NCBI RefSeq assembly: GCF_019458805.1
Contig: NZ_JAIBOA010000004.1
Location: 310,001-374,000, forward strand
DNA from: Actinomadura parmotrematis
GTDB lineage: Bacteria > Actinomycetota > Actinomycetes > Streptosporangiales > Streptosporangiaceae
Reading direction: 5' to 3'
DNA: 64,000 bases
The translations under genes and the position numbers were made by a program. The notes under the pieces were generated by a model. It worked only from the letters and a program-made list of their open reading frames with translations. It searched no databases and had not been told where the DNA came from. Of this stretch, positions 43,157 through 54,041 are shown piece after piece; the stretch's first letter is position 1, and every line of letters starts with the position of its first letter.

Positions 43157-44458
43157 ATGAGCACCGGCGACGACCTCGACATCCGCGACTACGCCGACCG
43201 CGTCTGGCGCGGCGAGACCGACGACAGCATCGTGCACACCGGGATGGGCGGCGCGGGCGTCGTCGACATCGCCGGCGGCCTCGGCTGGCAGCCGGGGTTC
43301 GGCAACACCGTCGCGTTCCGCACCCGCGGCGAGCTGCTGCTGTTCGACACCGGCAGCCCGCTCGGCGCCGCTCAGCTGCACGCCAACGTGCGCGCCTGGT
43401 CGCGGGACCCGCTGACGACGGCGTTCTACTCGCACGGCCACATCGACCACGTCTTCGGGCTCGGCCCGTTCGACGCCGAGCCCGGCGCGCGCGTCCAGGT
43501 CGTCGCGCACGAGGCCGTCCGCGACCGGTTCGACCGCTACCGGCTCACCAACGGCTACAACGCCGTGATCAACCAGCGGCAGTTCCAGGCGCCGGACCTG
43601 ACCTGGCCGACCGGGTACCGCGACCCCGACGTCACCTTCCGGGACGCGCTCACCGTCACCCGCGGCGAGCTGACGTTCGAGCTGTTCCACGCCAAGGGCG
43701 AGACCGACGACGCGGCCGTCGCCTGGGTGCCCGAGCACCGGCTGCTGCTGCCCGGCGACCTGTTCATCTGGCTCACCCCCAACTGCGGCAACCCGCAGAA
43801 GGTGCAGCGCTACCCGCGCGAGTGGGCGCACGCGCTCCGCCGGATGGCCGCGCTCGGCGCCGAGGTGATGATCCCCTCGCACGGCGCGCCGGTCTTCGGC
43901 GCCGGACGGATCCACCAGGCGCTCACCGAGACCGCCGAGTGGCTGGAGTCGATCGTCGAGCAGACCCTGGCGATGATGAACGACGGCGCCCGCCTGGACG
44001 CGATCGTGCAGGCGGTCCGGCCGCCCGCGCACCTGGCGGACCGGGTGTACCTCCAGGCCAAGTACGACGAGCCGGAGTTCATCGTCCGCAACCTGTGGCG
44101 CCTGTACGGCGGCTGGTACGACGGCAACCCCGCGCGCCTGAAGCCCGCCCCCGACGCCGACGTCGCCCGCGCCGTCGCCGATCTCGCGGGCGGCGCGGCG
44201 GCCGTCGCGGACGCCGCCCGCCGGGCCGCCGACGGCGGCGACCTGCGGCTCGCCGCGCACCTGGCGGAGATGGCCGTCCAGGCCGACCCGCAGAGCGCCG
44301 CGCTGCACGCGGTGCGCGCCGAGGTCTACGCGGCCCGCGCCGCCGCCGAGCCGTCGCTGATGGCGCGCGGGGTCTACACCTGGTCGGCGGCCGAGTCCCG
44401 GCGCGCCGCCGGCGAGGACGCCGACGGCCGCGGCCCGGCCGCCCGCCTTCTCACCTGA
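43157..44458 (+). CDS. Metallo-beta-lactamase-fold hydrolase, alkylsulfatase (SdsA)-like
   Basis: 433 residues, ATG start preceded by CAGGGTG. The zinc-binding motif FYSHGHIDH (HxHxDH) is near residue 92. HAKGETDD, LLLPGDLFIW and SHGAPVFGA follow. NGYNAVINQRQF and the C-terminal LYGGWYDGNPARLKPAP segment belong to the dimerisation domain of SdsA1/BDS1-type alkylsulfatases. True members are ~650 residues with an SCP2-like C-terminal domain. Here the chain ends after the dimerisation domain, so it is a short variant. Family reaction: hydrolysis of alkyl sulfate esters to alcohol and sulfate. No signal peptide. Likely regulated by the divergent PucR-type protein. Confidence 0.82.
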   Translation: MSTGDDLDIRDYADRVWRGETDDSIVHTGMGGAGVVDIAGGLGWQPGFGNTVAFRTRGELLLFDTGSPLGAAQLHANVRAWSRDPLTTAFYSHGHIDHVFGLGPFDAEPGARVQVVAHEAVRDRFDRYRLTNGYNAVINQRQFQAPDLTWPTGYRDPDVTFRDALTVTRGELTFELFHAKGETDDAAVAWVPEHRLLLPGDLFIWLTPNCGNPQKVQRYPREWAHALRRMAALGAEVMIPSHGAPVFGAGRIHQALTETAEWLESIVEQTLAMMNDGARLDAIVQAVRPPAHLADRVYLQAKYDEPEFIVRNLWRLYGGWYDGNPARLKPAPDADVARAVADLAGGAAAVADAARRAADGGDLRLAAHLAEMAVQADPQSAALHAVRAEVYAARAAAEPSLMARGVYTWSAAESRRAAGEDADGRGPAARLLT

Positions 44459-44481
44459 CGGGCGGACTCGCCGCCGCCAAG

Positions 44482-44502
44482 CTATTGGCGTCACGTCAAT
44501 AG
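44482..44502 (+). promoter_or_regulatory. Imperfect palindromic operator upstream of the DUF2236 gene
   Basis: CTATTGGCGT (44482-44491) and ACGTCAATAG (44493-44502) flank a central C, nine of ten pairs matching. A TetR- or GntR-type site is plausible, but no regulator gene is adjacent. Confidence 0.5.
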
Positions 44503-44514
44503 GGGAGTAGAACT

Positions 44515-44534
44515 GGGGGCGAGGAGGTGCCCCC
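44515..44534 (+). promoter_or_regulatory. Hairpin presenting the Shine-Dalgarno of the DUF2236 gene
   Basis: GGGGGC (44515-44520) pairs with GCCCCC (44529-44534), leaving GAGGAGGT as an 8-nt loop. The stem abuts ATG 44535. The ribosome-binding site is therefore in the loop and the start codon sits at the foot of the stem. Confidence 0.5.
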
Positions 44535-45377
44535 ATGCCCCCCGTGTTCACCGAGGACCTGCGCGCCCGGCTCGCCGAGCGCTCGACGCTGCAGCACCTG
44601 GCGGCCGAGCCGCTGCTCGGCCTCACCGCCGGCCGCGCCCTGCTGCTCCAGCTCGCCGCGCCCGGCGTCGCGCAGGGCGTCGCCGACCACAGCGACTTCC
44701 GCGACCGGCCGCTCGCCCGGCTGTTCGGCACCCTGGACTTCCTGCTGATCACCACGTTCGGCGCCCCCGAGGAGGTCGAGCGGATGGCCGCCCGCGTGCG
44801 CGGCCTGCACAACCGCGTCACCGGGCCGGACTACAGCGGCAACGACGCCGGCCTCCAGGTCTGGGTGAACGCCACCCTGATCGACTCGGCGCTCTTCGCC
44901 TACCGCGAGCTGATGCGACCCGGCGACGACGAGCGCGACCTCGCCCCCGACTACTACCGGGAGGCGACCCTCGTCGCCGACGTGCTCGGCTGCCCGCCCG
45001 GCGCGCAGCCCGCCGACCTCGCCGCCTTCGACGCCTACATGGCCGAGACGGTCGCCGCGCTGGAGGTGAGCGACACCGCCCGCGAGGTCGCCCGCACCGT
45101 CCTCTGGCCCGCCAGGCTGCGCGCGCTCGCGCCCGCCCTCTGGGTGTTCCGGCTGCTGACCCTGGCGACGCTGCCGCCGGCCGTCCGCGAGCAGTACGGG
45201 TTCCGCTGGACGCACCGCGACCAGCGCCTCGCCGACCTGTTCCTGCGCCTCGCCACCGACCTGCACCACCTGACGCCGGGGTTCGCCCGCCGCCCGCCGC
45301 GCCGCCTGCTCGTGCGCCTGGCCTCCCGGCGCGTCCAGGCCACGTTCAAGGCGCGCCGCGCCCGCGGCCGCGCCTGA
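44535..45377 (+). CDS. Oxygenase MpaB-family (DUF2236) protein
   Basis: 280 residues, ATG start. It fits DUF2236: an N-terminal helical part, then FLLITTFGAPEEVERMAARVRGLHNRVTG, and the heme-associated-looking block DAGLQVWVNATLIDSALFAYRELM (residues ~114-137). The C-terminal helix is basic (FKARRARGRA). Relatives include the rubber oxygenase Lcp-like and MpaB-like proteins, where conserved His/Arg bind heme b, so a heme-dependent oxygenase role is possible. Soluble or membrane-associated, without signal peptide. The next gene starts 14 bp later and may be co-transcribed. Confidence 0.82.
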   Translation: MPPVFTEDLRARLAERSTLQHLAAEPLLGLTAGRALLLQLAAPGVAQGVADHSDFRDRPLARLFGTLDFLLITTFGAPEEVERMAARVRGLHNRVTGPDYSGNDAGLQVWVNATLIDSALFAYRELMRPGDDERDLAPDYYREATLVADVLGCPPGAQPADLAAFDAYMAETVAALEVSDTAREVARTVLWPARLRALAPALWVFRLLTLATLPPAVREQYGFRWTHRDQRLADLFLRLATDLHHLTPGFARRPPRRLLVRLASRRVQATFKARRARGRA

Positions 45378-45390
45378 CGGGCCGCCGGGC

Positions 45391-46272
45391 ATGCTGGGGA
45401 TCTGCGCCGACCTGCCCTGGGCGTACGCGTCCGGGGCGGGCATCGCCCTCGCCGCCGCCCACCAGCTGCGCGGCGCCCGCACGCGCGGCGGCGCGCCGGA
45501 GCCGGACGGGGACGCGCCGCCCGGCCGGGCGCCCCGCGTGAAGGGCGCGGCGGGCGGGCGGCACTTCGCCCTCGCCGTCCTGTACGGCGCGCTCGTGTTC
45601 GTCCCGACCAGCGTGTACGTCGCGCACGCCTACCCGCAGTGGGCGAGCCTGCAGTACCGCACGACGCTGCCCGGCCCGCTGCTGCTGCGCGTCGCGGCCG
45701 CCGAGCTCGCGCTCGTCGCGGCGGGGTTCCTGCTCGCCCGCTGGAGCCTGGTCGCCGGGCGCATCCGCTGGGCGCTGCTCCAGGTCATGCTGCCCGCCCT
45801 GGCGATGACGGCGGTCCTCGTCTACGGCCGGGACGGCTCGGGCTGGCGGCGCGTCCTGTCGCACGACCGCCGCGACTACGCCCTCTTCCCGCAACCGCGC
45901 CGCGTCGACGACCTGAGCGCCCTCGGCGCGCAGGTCGGCCGCACGCTGTTCTCCGGCCTCGGCCTCACCCTGCTGGTCACCGGCGCCGTCGCCCTCGGCG
46001 CGCTCGGCCTGATCATGGGCGTGCTGCACCAGTTCGGGCTGACGGACGCGGGCGTCCCGGACGGCCCCGGCCTGCTGCGCGCCGGCCTGATCGGCGGCGT
46101 CGCCTCCGCCGGGATCGGCGTCCTCGCCGTCCTCGCCGCCCTGCTCGCGGGCGGCCTCGGCCGCCTCAGCCTCCTCGCGCTCGTCCCGGTCCTCTGGCTC
46201 GCCGTCGTCGCCCGCGGCGGCTTCGCCACCCTGGTCATCCGCGACCTCGGCCTGCCCCCCGAACGCGACTGA
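45391..46272 (+). CDS. Hypothetical multi-span membrane protein
   Basis: 293 residues, ATG 45391, 14 bp after the DUF2236 stop. About six hydrophobic segments: FALAVLYGALVFVPTSVYVAH, LLRVAAAELALVAAGFLLARW, LLQVMLPALAMTAVLVYG, LTLLVTGAVALGALGLIMGVL, LIGGVASAGIGVLAVLAALLAG and LALVPVLWLAVVARGG. A soluble stretch around residue 150-180 lies between spans. I recognise no family. The spacing suggests it works with, or at least is co-expressed with, the DUF2236 protein. Confidence 0.7.
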   Translation: MLGICADLPWAYASGAGIALAAAHQLRGARTRGGAPEPDGDAPPGRAPRVKGAAGGRHFALAVLYGALVFVPTSVYVAHAYPQWASLQYRTTLPGPLLLRVAAAELALVAAGFLLARWSLVAGRIRWALLQVMLPALAMTAVLVYGRDGSGWRRVLSHDRRDYALFPQPRRVDDLSALGAQVGRTLFSGLGLTLLVTGAVALGALGLIMGVLHQFGLTDAGVPDGPGLLRAGLIGGVASAGIGVLAVLAALLAGGLGRLSLLALVPVLWLAVVARGGFATLVIRDLGLPPERD

Positions 46273-46341
46273 CCCCGCCGTCCGGAGCGGCTCTCGCCGG
46301 GCAGGGGCCGCCGCCCGCCCGGCGACCGGATATCCCGCCGG

Positions 46342-46974
46342 TCAGGACGCGAGCGCGGCGCGGAGCGCCGAGGGGCGGAGGCTGACGAAGCCGGTCGTGC
46401 CGCCGCCGGGGGAGGGCTCGGTCCGCAGGATCCAGTGGGACCGGACGAGCGGGCTCCCGCCCAGGTGGCGGCACTTCACCCACAGGCCGTCCAGCGCGTA
46501 CGGCTCGAACGCCTCGCCCCGGTCGAGGAAGGTGAGCCCGCCGGCGAGGGGGTCCAGGGACGCCAGCGTGCGGGCCTCGCCGGCGCGGACGGCCAGCAGG
46601 TCGTCCTGCTCCCGGCCGAAGTCGGTGATCTCACTCAGCGGGAGGTAGCCGAGGTGGTGCCGGCCGTAGCGGCGCAGGTGGGCGGCGGCGAAGTCCGGGT
46701 CGGCGCCGGCGTAGTCGCCGGCCGCCACGCCGGCCGCCTTGTCGTGGCCCCGGTAGACGAAGGGCTCGCCGCGCCAGCGGAAGGTGATCCGGTCGCGCGT
46801 CCAGGCGTCCAGCTCCGCCGGGTCGACGCGCAGGCCCGGACCGGCGGCCGGCTCCAGCACCGCCGCGGCGGCCAGCTCGTCGGCGGAGGCCCGGTACTCG
46901 CGGCCCCGGTGGACGGCGTGGAAGCGCTCCGGCGGGCCGAGCGGGAACGGCGCGTCCGAGGGGAAGACCGGCAT
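46342..46974 (-). CDS. Hypothetical soluble protein (210 residues)
   Basis: ATG start at 46974. No signal or membrane segment. It is rich in Arg/Asp and aromatic residues, with motifs such as RVDPAELDAWTRDRITFRW, HLRRYGRHHLGYLPLSEITDFG and LWVKCRHLGGSPLVRSHWIL. I recognise no family. It is divergent from lon, and its upstream region overlaps the lon control region only partly, so shared heat-shock control is not shown. Confidence 0.7.
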   Translation of the reverse strand: MPVFPSDAPFPLGPPERFHAVHRGREYRASADELAAAAVLEPAAGPGLRVDPAELDAWTRDRITFRWRGEPFVYRGHDKAAGVAAGDYAGADPDFAAAHLRRYGRHHLGYLPLSEITDFGREQDDLLAVRAGEARTLASLDPLAGGLTFLDRGEAFEPYALDGLWVKCRHLGGSPLVRSHWILRTEPSPGGGTTGFVSLRPSALRAALAS

Positions 46975-47055
46975 GGTCGCCACCTTAGGGCCGCCGCCCG
47001 CGGCCTGATCGCTCAGAGCGAACGTTGCCGCGGAAACAAAATCCTGCTCCGCTTT

Positions 47056-47081
47056 CTTGAGTGTGTATGACTCAACTTGAG
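47056..47081 (+). promoter_or_regulatory. HAIR element (HspR operator) upstream of lon, with an extra half-site
   Basis: CTTGAGT (47056-47062), seven bases, then ACTCAAC (47070-47076) match the HspR consensus CTTGAGT-N7-ACTCAAG at 13 of 14 positions. TTGAG follows at 47077-47081, so the right half-site also forms CTCAA-C-TTGAG. The site ends 32 bp before the lon start. Confidence 0.85.
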
Positions 47082-47112
47082 GTTGGGTCCTGAGAAGGAC
47101 TTGGAGCTGAGC

Positions 47113-49509
<2,397 letters not shown>

Positions 49510-49530
49510 CCCGACCCCCGTCCCCGACCC

Positions 49531-49562
49531 GGAGGCCGCCCCGCACCCGCGGGGCGGCCTCC
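49531..49562 (+). terminator. Terminator after lon
   Basis: Perfect 14-nt arms GGAGGCCGCCCCGC (49531-49544) and its complement (49549-49562) with a 4-nt loop, 21 bp after the stop. Confidence 0.75.
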
Positions 49563-49659
49563 GCCGCGTCCGGCGGGCGAAACGGCCGAGAACCGGACCG
49601 GGCCGTGGGCGCGGCTTTGCCCGGACGCGGAAACGCCGTGGGGGAGGGAAGGAGACCGT

Positions 49660-50943
49660 GTGTCGATCGCCGTGGACGTCCGCGTCGCCAGCGTGGCGGA
49701 GCTCGTCGAGGTCCTGGAGCGGGGCGGGCCGCCCGCCGAGGTCCAGGTCGCCGGGACGCTGGAGGGGGTGCCGCCGCTGACGCTGCCGCCCGGCTGGGCG
49801 CTCGCCGGGAGGCCCGAGGCCGAGCTGGTCTTCGCGCCCGGCGGCGACGGGATCCGCCTGACCGGCGGCAACCGCCTGGCCCGGCTGCGGCTGGAGACCG
49901 CGCCCGACCGCGCCGCCGTCTCCGCCGACACCTCCGCCGCCGACCTCGGGACCGTCGAGCTCGCCGACCTCACCGTCGCCGGCCGCGTCGAGATCGCCGC
50001 CGAGGGCGCCCTGCGCACCGGCCACGTCGTGGTGAGCGGCCTGCACCTGGAGGCCGCCGACGCCCGCGCCGCCGGGCCCCGCCCCGCCGGGTACGGGGTG
50101 GAGGTGCTGCCCGGCGCGTTCACCCTGCACAACCGGCAGCCCGACGAGGGCTCCCTGCTCACCGCCGACCTGTCGCGCATCACCGCGGGCGCCCCGCACG
50201 CGCCCGTCCGGGGGAGCGGGGTGTTCGTGTCCGGGACGCGCGACGGCGGCCGCGTCGAGGCGGTGCGGCTCCGCACCGGCGAGATCCACAGCGACGGCGG
50301 CCTCGCGCCCGGCACGGCCGACCGCATCACCGCCGGGGTGTTCGTCGGGCACGGCGCCGAGGTCCGCGAGGTCCTCACCGAGGGGCCCGTCACCACCTAC
50401 GGCGCCAACGACATGGTCCTGGACCTGTGGGGCCGCGCCGACGTGTGGACGGCGACCGCGCCGCTCACCTCGCACGGCGCGAGCGGCATCGGCTTCGTGA
50501 ACTTCGGCGACATCGGGCGGCTCCGCGTCACCGCCCCGATCGAGACGCACGGCACCGGCGCCCGCGGCTTCAACCTCTACGACGGCACGATCGACATCAT
50601 CGAGTTCGACCGCATCCGCACGCACGGGGACGCCGCCGTCGGCATCCAGCTCTCCCGCCCGTTCGGCGCCCTGACGGTCTTCAACGGCGTCCGCACCTCC
50701 GGCGGCACCGGCGACAGCCTCGTCAAGGGCGAGATCCGCAAGCTGCCGGCGACCGGGATCAGCCTGCTGCCGGGCACCGCGGGCGGCGCCGTCCGCGTCA
50801 ACGGCGGCGTCCTCGTGGACGCCGACGGCGTGCCCGCCCTGGACGTCCGCGGCACCGTCGCCGACATCGCCGTCACCGGCGGCGTCGGCCGCGCCGCACC
50901 CGCCACCGGCCGCGAGGCCGCCCGCGAAAGGGACCGCCCATGA
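49660..50943 (+). CDS. Predicted right-handed beta-helix protein
   Basis: 427 residues, GTG start after GGAGGGAAGGAG. No signal peptide. From ~residue 55 the chain is made of short strands with regular Gly/Asn turns (RLTGGNRLARLRLE, VELADLTVAGRVEI, HGASGIGFVNFGDIGRLRV, ETHGTGARGFNLYDGTIDII), the pattern of parallel beta-helix proteins. No pectate-lyase or other catalytic signature is visible. Its stop overlaps the next gene (ATGA), so it is translationally coupled to the DUF5996 protein. A cytosolic binding scaffold or structural protein is conceivable. Function unknown. Confidence 0.75.
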   Translation: MSIAVDVRVASVAELVEVLERGGPPAEVQVAGTLEGVPPLTLPPGWALAGRPEAELVFAPGGDGIRLTGGNRLARLRLETAPDRAAVSADTSAADLGTVELADLTVAGRVEIAAEGALRTGHVVVSGLHLEAADARAAGPRPAGYGVEVLPGAFTLHNRQPDEGSLLTADLSRITAGAPHAPVRGSGVFVSGTRDGGRVEAVRLRTGEIHSDGGLAPGTADRITAGVFVGHGAEVREVLTEGPVTTYGANDMVLDLWGRADVWTATAPLTSHGASGIGFVNFGDIGRLRVTAPIETHGTGARGFNLYDGTIDIIEFDRIRTHGDAAVGIQLSRPFGALTVFNGVRTSGGTGDSLVKGEIRKLPATGISLLPGTAGGAVRVNGGVLVDADGVPALDVRGTVADIAVTGGVGRAAPATGREAARERDRP

Positions 50944-51926
50944 CCGCCGACGACGCCGCGCTGCGCGCCGAGGACACCGAGCTCTTCCCCGAGATGCCGT
51001 GGGAGGACTGGCTCCCCGCCAAGGAGACCTTCCACCGCTACGTCCAGATCGTCGGCAAGGTCCGGCTGGCCGCCAGCGACCGCCGCAACCACTGGTGGAA
51101 CGTCCCCTTCCACCTCACCGGCCGCGGCATCACCACCCGCCCCATGGGCGGGCTCGGCGAGGGGCCCCTGTTCTGCGTCGACTTCGACCTCGTCCGCCAC
51201 CGCCTGGTCGTGGACCGCCTCGACGGCCGCTCCGAGGAGCTGCCGCTGGAGCCGGGCCTGTCCGTCGCCGCGTTCTACACGGCCTTCATGGACATGCTCG
51301 CCTCCCTCGGCGTCGAGGTGGAGATCCACGCGGTGCCGTTCGACCTCGCCGACAAGACCCCGTTCGCCGAGGACACCCACCACGCCCACTACGACCCCGC
51401 GCAGATCAACCGCTACTGGCGGATCCTGTCGCAGGTCAACCGGCTGCTGGAGCGCTACGCCGCCGACTTCACCGGCAAGACCAGCCCCGTCCACCACTTC
51501 TGGCACACCTTCGACATCGCCGTCACCCGCTTCACCGGCCGCAAGGTCCCGGTGCCCGCGGACGCCGACCCCGTCACCCGCGAGGCCTACAGCCAGGAGG
51601 TCATCAGCGCCGGGTTCTGGTTCGGCGACGAGGACCGGCCCTGGCCCGCGTTCTACTCCTACACCGCACCCGAGCCGCCCGGCCTCGCCGACCAGCGGCT
51701 CTGGCCCGACTGGGCGAGCTGGCTCGACTCCGGCTCCAGCCACCTCGCCGTGCTCCGCTACGACGACGCCCGCACGAGCGACGACCCCGTCGAGACGGTG
51801 CTGCGGTTCCTGGACAGCGCCTACGACGCGGGCGCCCGCCTCACCGCCTGCGACGAGCGGGCCCTCGCCTGCCCCGGCGGCGTCACCGACCCCTACCGCA
51901 AGGAGGACCGCGTCCATGACCGGTGA
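50940..51926 (+). CDS. DUF5996 family protein
   Basis: 328 residues. The ATG overlaps the beta-helix gene's stop. Characteristic blocks: WLPAKETFHRYVQIVGKVRLA near residue 23, HWWNVPFHLTGRGITT, the acidic FCVDFDLVRH, and the histidine-rich PVHHFWHTFDIAVTRFTGR near 185. These match my memory of DUF5996, a family without assigned function. Several conserved His/Asp/Trp residues would suit a metal or substrate site, but nothing identifies a reaction. It overlaps the next gene by 11 bp. Second gene of a three-gene operon. Confidence 0.78.
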   Translation: MTADDAALRAEDTELFPEMPWEDWLPAKETFHRYVQIVGKVRLAASDRRNHWWNVPFHLTGRGITTRPMGGLGEGPLFCVDFDLVRHRLVVDRLDGRSEELPLEPGLSVAAFYTAFMDMLASLGVEVEIHAVPFDLADKTPFAEDTHHAHYDPAQINRYWRILSQVNRLLERYAADFTGKTSPVHHFWHTFDIAVTRFTGRKVPVPADADPVTREAYSQEVISAGFWFGDEDRPWPAFYSYTAPEPPGLADQRLWPDWASWLDSGSSHLAVLRYDDARTSDDPVETVLRFLDSAYDAGARLTACDERALACPGGVTDPYRKEDRVHDR

Positions 51927-52167
51927 CGGCGGCCTGCCCATCCTGGAGGAACCCGGCTTCGCGGTGCACGTGAAGCCGCTGTTCCGCGACAAGGACCGCG
52001 ACTCGATGCTCCGCTCGTTCGACCTGTGGGACTACGACCAGGTGTGCGCGAACGCCGGCGCGATCCTGGAGCGCGTCGCCGACGGCTCGATGCCCTGCGA
52101 CGGCGCCTGGCCGCCCGACCGCGTCCAGCTCTTCCGCGACTGGCTCGACGGCGGCATGCGCCCCTGA
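51916..52167 (+). CDS. Small acidic protein (83 residues) of the DUF5996 operon
   Basis: The ATG at 51916 lies within the DUF5996 gene's end, with AAGGAGG upstream. It has no membrane segment. The conserved core is FRDKDRDSMLRSFDLWDYDQVCANAGAILERVADG, then MPCDGAWPPDRVQLFRDWLDGGM (residues ~59-81). The CDGAWP stretch and the final W(L/V)..GM pattern recur as a free-standing or C-terminal domain in other actinomycete proteins. No function is known to me. Two cysteines could bind metal or form a disulfide. Confidence 0.75.
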   Translation: MTGDGGLPILEEPGFAVHVKPLFRDKDRDSMLRSFDLWDYDQVCANAGAILERVADGSMPCDGAWPPDRVQLFRDWLDGGMRP

Positions 52168-52176
52168 TCAGCCCCT

Positions 52177-52276
52177 GACCGCCCGGTCACCACCCGTTGA
52201 GATGCGGCGTGTTGGCCTCTTCGAAGATCGAAAGAGGCCAACACGCCGCATCTCAACCGACGATGACCGGGTGGTC
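52177..52276. repeat. 100-bp nested palindromic element, copy 2
   Basis: Same architecture and exactly the same length as the element at 16666-16765. The outer arms are GACCGCCCGGTC (52177-52188) and GACCGGGTGGTC (52265-52276). A 7-nt spacer lies on each side of a 62-nt inner palindrome (52196-52257) with the identical 19-nt core GAGATGCGGCGTGTTGGCC. The centre differs (CCTCTT...AAGAGG) but remains self-complementary. It sits 9 bp after the 83-residue gene and before the iron-box promoter, so a terminator role is compatible. Confidence 0.85.
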
Positions 52277-52342
52277 AGCGGAGGAGGGCGGCCGGGCGGG
52301 CGCCTTGCGCGGTGGTAATGATCCGCTTACGTCCGGGAAAAG

Positions 52343-52361
52343 TATGGTTAGCCTCGCCTAA
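52343..52361 (+). promoter_or_regulatory. Iron box (DmdR/IdeR-type operator)
   Basis: TATGGTTAGCCTCGCCTAA matches the actinobacterial iron-box consensus (TTAGGTTAGGCTCACCTAA) at 15 of 19 positions and lies 25-43 bp before the ABC transporter start. It predicts repression when iron is plentiful. Confidence 0.75.
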
Positions 52362-52385
52362 TGAACTCTGCGGGTGGGGGGACGG

Positions 52386-54041
52386 ATGGAGGCTGCCGGA
52401 CGCGAGGTCCTGCGCGGCGCGGTCCGCGGGCAGTGGCGGGACCTGACGGTGGCCTCCGCGCTGGCCTCGGCGCACCAGGTCGGGGAGACGCTGGTCCCGG
52501 TGCTGATCGGCGTCACGATCGACCGGGCCGTCGGCGCCGGCGACGGGCGGGCGCTGCTGCTCTGGCTCGGCGCCCTCGCCGCCGTCTACCTCGCCCTGTC
52601 CTGGGGCTACCGGTGGGGCGCGTACCGCGGCGAGCGCGCCGCCGCGCGGGCGGCGCGGGACCTGCGCACCGCGCTCGTCACCCGCGTCCTCGACCCGCGC
52701 GGCGGCGCCGAGGACGGCCGGCTGCCCGGCGCGCTCGCCGGGATCGCCACCGAGGACGCCCGCCGCGTCGGCTACGTCAACGTGGCGATCATGGCGGGGG
52801 CCGCGGCGCTCGTCGCCATCGGCCTCGGGACCGTGCTGCTGCTCCGCATGTCGGTGCCGCTCGGCCTCGTCGTCCTGCTCGGGACGCCGCCGCTGCTCTG
52901 GGCCGGGCACCTGCTGAGCCGCCCGCTGGAGCGGCGGAGCGCCGCCGAGCGCGAGCGGTCCGCGCACGCCTCGGCCGTCGCCGCCGACCTCGCCCGCGGC
53001 CTGCGGGTGCTGAAGGGCATCGGCGCCGAGGGGGCCGCCGCCCGCCGCTACCGCGCCACCAGCGGCGGCGCCCTCGCCGCGACGCTGCGCGCCACCCGCG
53101 CCGAGGCCGGGCAGGAGGGCGCCGTCCTCGCCCTCACCGGCGTGTTCATCGCGGTCGTCGCGCTCGTCGGCGGCCGGCTCGCCGCCGCCGGCGAGCTCAC
53201 GCTCGGCCAGCTCGTCGCCGCCGTCGGCCTCGCGCTGCTGCTCCTCGGCCCCTTCTCCGTGCTCGCCTGGGTGAACGCCCAGCTCGCGCAGGGCCGCGCG
53301 TCGGCCGCGCGGGTCGGCGCGGTCCTCGCCGCGCCCGCCGCCGTCCAGGGCGGCGACGCGCCCCTCCCGCAGCCGGTGGGCGGCGCCGTCCGGCTGCGCG
53401 GCGTGACGTACGGCCCGCTGCGCGGCCTGGACCTGGACGTGCCCGCCGGGCAGATCGTCGGCGTCGTCGCGGGCGGCGCCGACGCCGCCGCCCTGCTGGA
53501 CCTGCTCGGCCGCACCGCCGACCCCGCCGAGGGCGACGTCGAGCTGGACGGGACGCCGCTGCGCGGCCTGCACCCGGCGGCCGTGCGCGCCGCCGTCCTG
53601 GTCGCCGCGCACGAGGCCGACCTGTTCGCCGGGACGGTCGCCGCCGACGTGGCGGCCGCCGCCCGCGGCGCCGACACCGGCCCCGCGCTGCGCGCCGCGG
53701 GCGCGGACGGCCTGGACGGCGCGACCGGCGACGGCGGCGGCGCCCTGTCGGGCGGCCAGCGCCAGCGCGTCGCGCTCGCCCGCGCGCTCGCCGCCGACGC
53801 GCCCGTCCTCGTCCTGCACGACCCGACGACCGCCGTCGACGCCGTCACCGAGGCGCGCGTCGCCGCCGGCGTCCGCGCCCTGCGCGCCGGCCGCACCACG
53901 GTCCTCGTCGCCACCAGCCCCGCCCTGCTGGCGATCACCGACCGGGTGGTGCTGGTCGAGGACGGCCGCGTCGCCGCCGACTCCTCGCACGCCGACCTCG
54001 CCCGCGGGCACGACGGCTACCGGACGGCGGTGCTCTCGTGA
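52386..54041 (+). CDS. ABC transporter, fused membrane + degenerate ATPase subunit (iron/siderophore-type heterodimer, subunit 1)
   Basis: 551 residues. ATG 52386 is preferred over in-frame GTG 52374 because GGGGGGA precedes it. The N-terminal ~300 residues carry six spans (for example [45 protein letters not shown]). In the C-terminal ATPase the signature [15 protein letters not shown] is intact. Walker A reads [12 protein letters not shown] without the Gly-Lys-Ser/Thr, Walker B is [12 protein letters not shown] (Glu replaced by Pro), and the switch histidine is missing (LVATSPALL). It therefore cannot hydrolyse ATP alone, and it supplies the signature for the partner's site. It is coupled to subunit 2 by a GTGA overlap and controlled by an iron box. 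Import versus export is undecided. Confidence 0.88.
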   Translation: MEAAGREVLRGAVRGQWRDLTVASALASAHQVGETLVPVLIGVTIDRAVGAGDGRALLLWLGALAAVYLALSWGYRWGAYRGERAAARAARDLRTALVTRVLDPRGGAEDGRLPGALAGIATEDARRVGYVNVAIMAGAAALVAIGLGTVLLLRMSVPLGLVVLLGTPPLLWAGHLLSRPLERRSAAERERSAHASAVAADLARGLRVLKGIGAEGAAARRYRATSGGALAATLRATRAEAGQEGAVLALTGVFIAVVALVGGRLAAAGELTLGQLVAAVGLALLLLGPFSVLAWVNAQLAQGRASAARVGAVLAAPAAVQGGDAPLPQPVGGAVRLRGVTYGPLRGLDLDVPAGQIVGVVAGGADAAALLDLLGRTADPAEGDVELDGTPLRGLHPAAVRAAVLVAAHEADLFAGTVAADVAAAARGADTGPALRAAGADGLDGATGDGGGALSGGQRQRVALARALAADAPVLVLHDPTTAVDAVTEARVAAGVRALRAGRTTVLVATSPALLAITDRVVLVEDGRVAADSSHADLARGHDGYRTAVLS

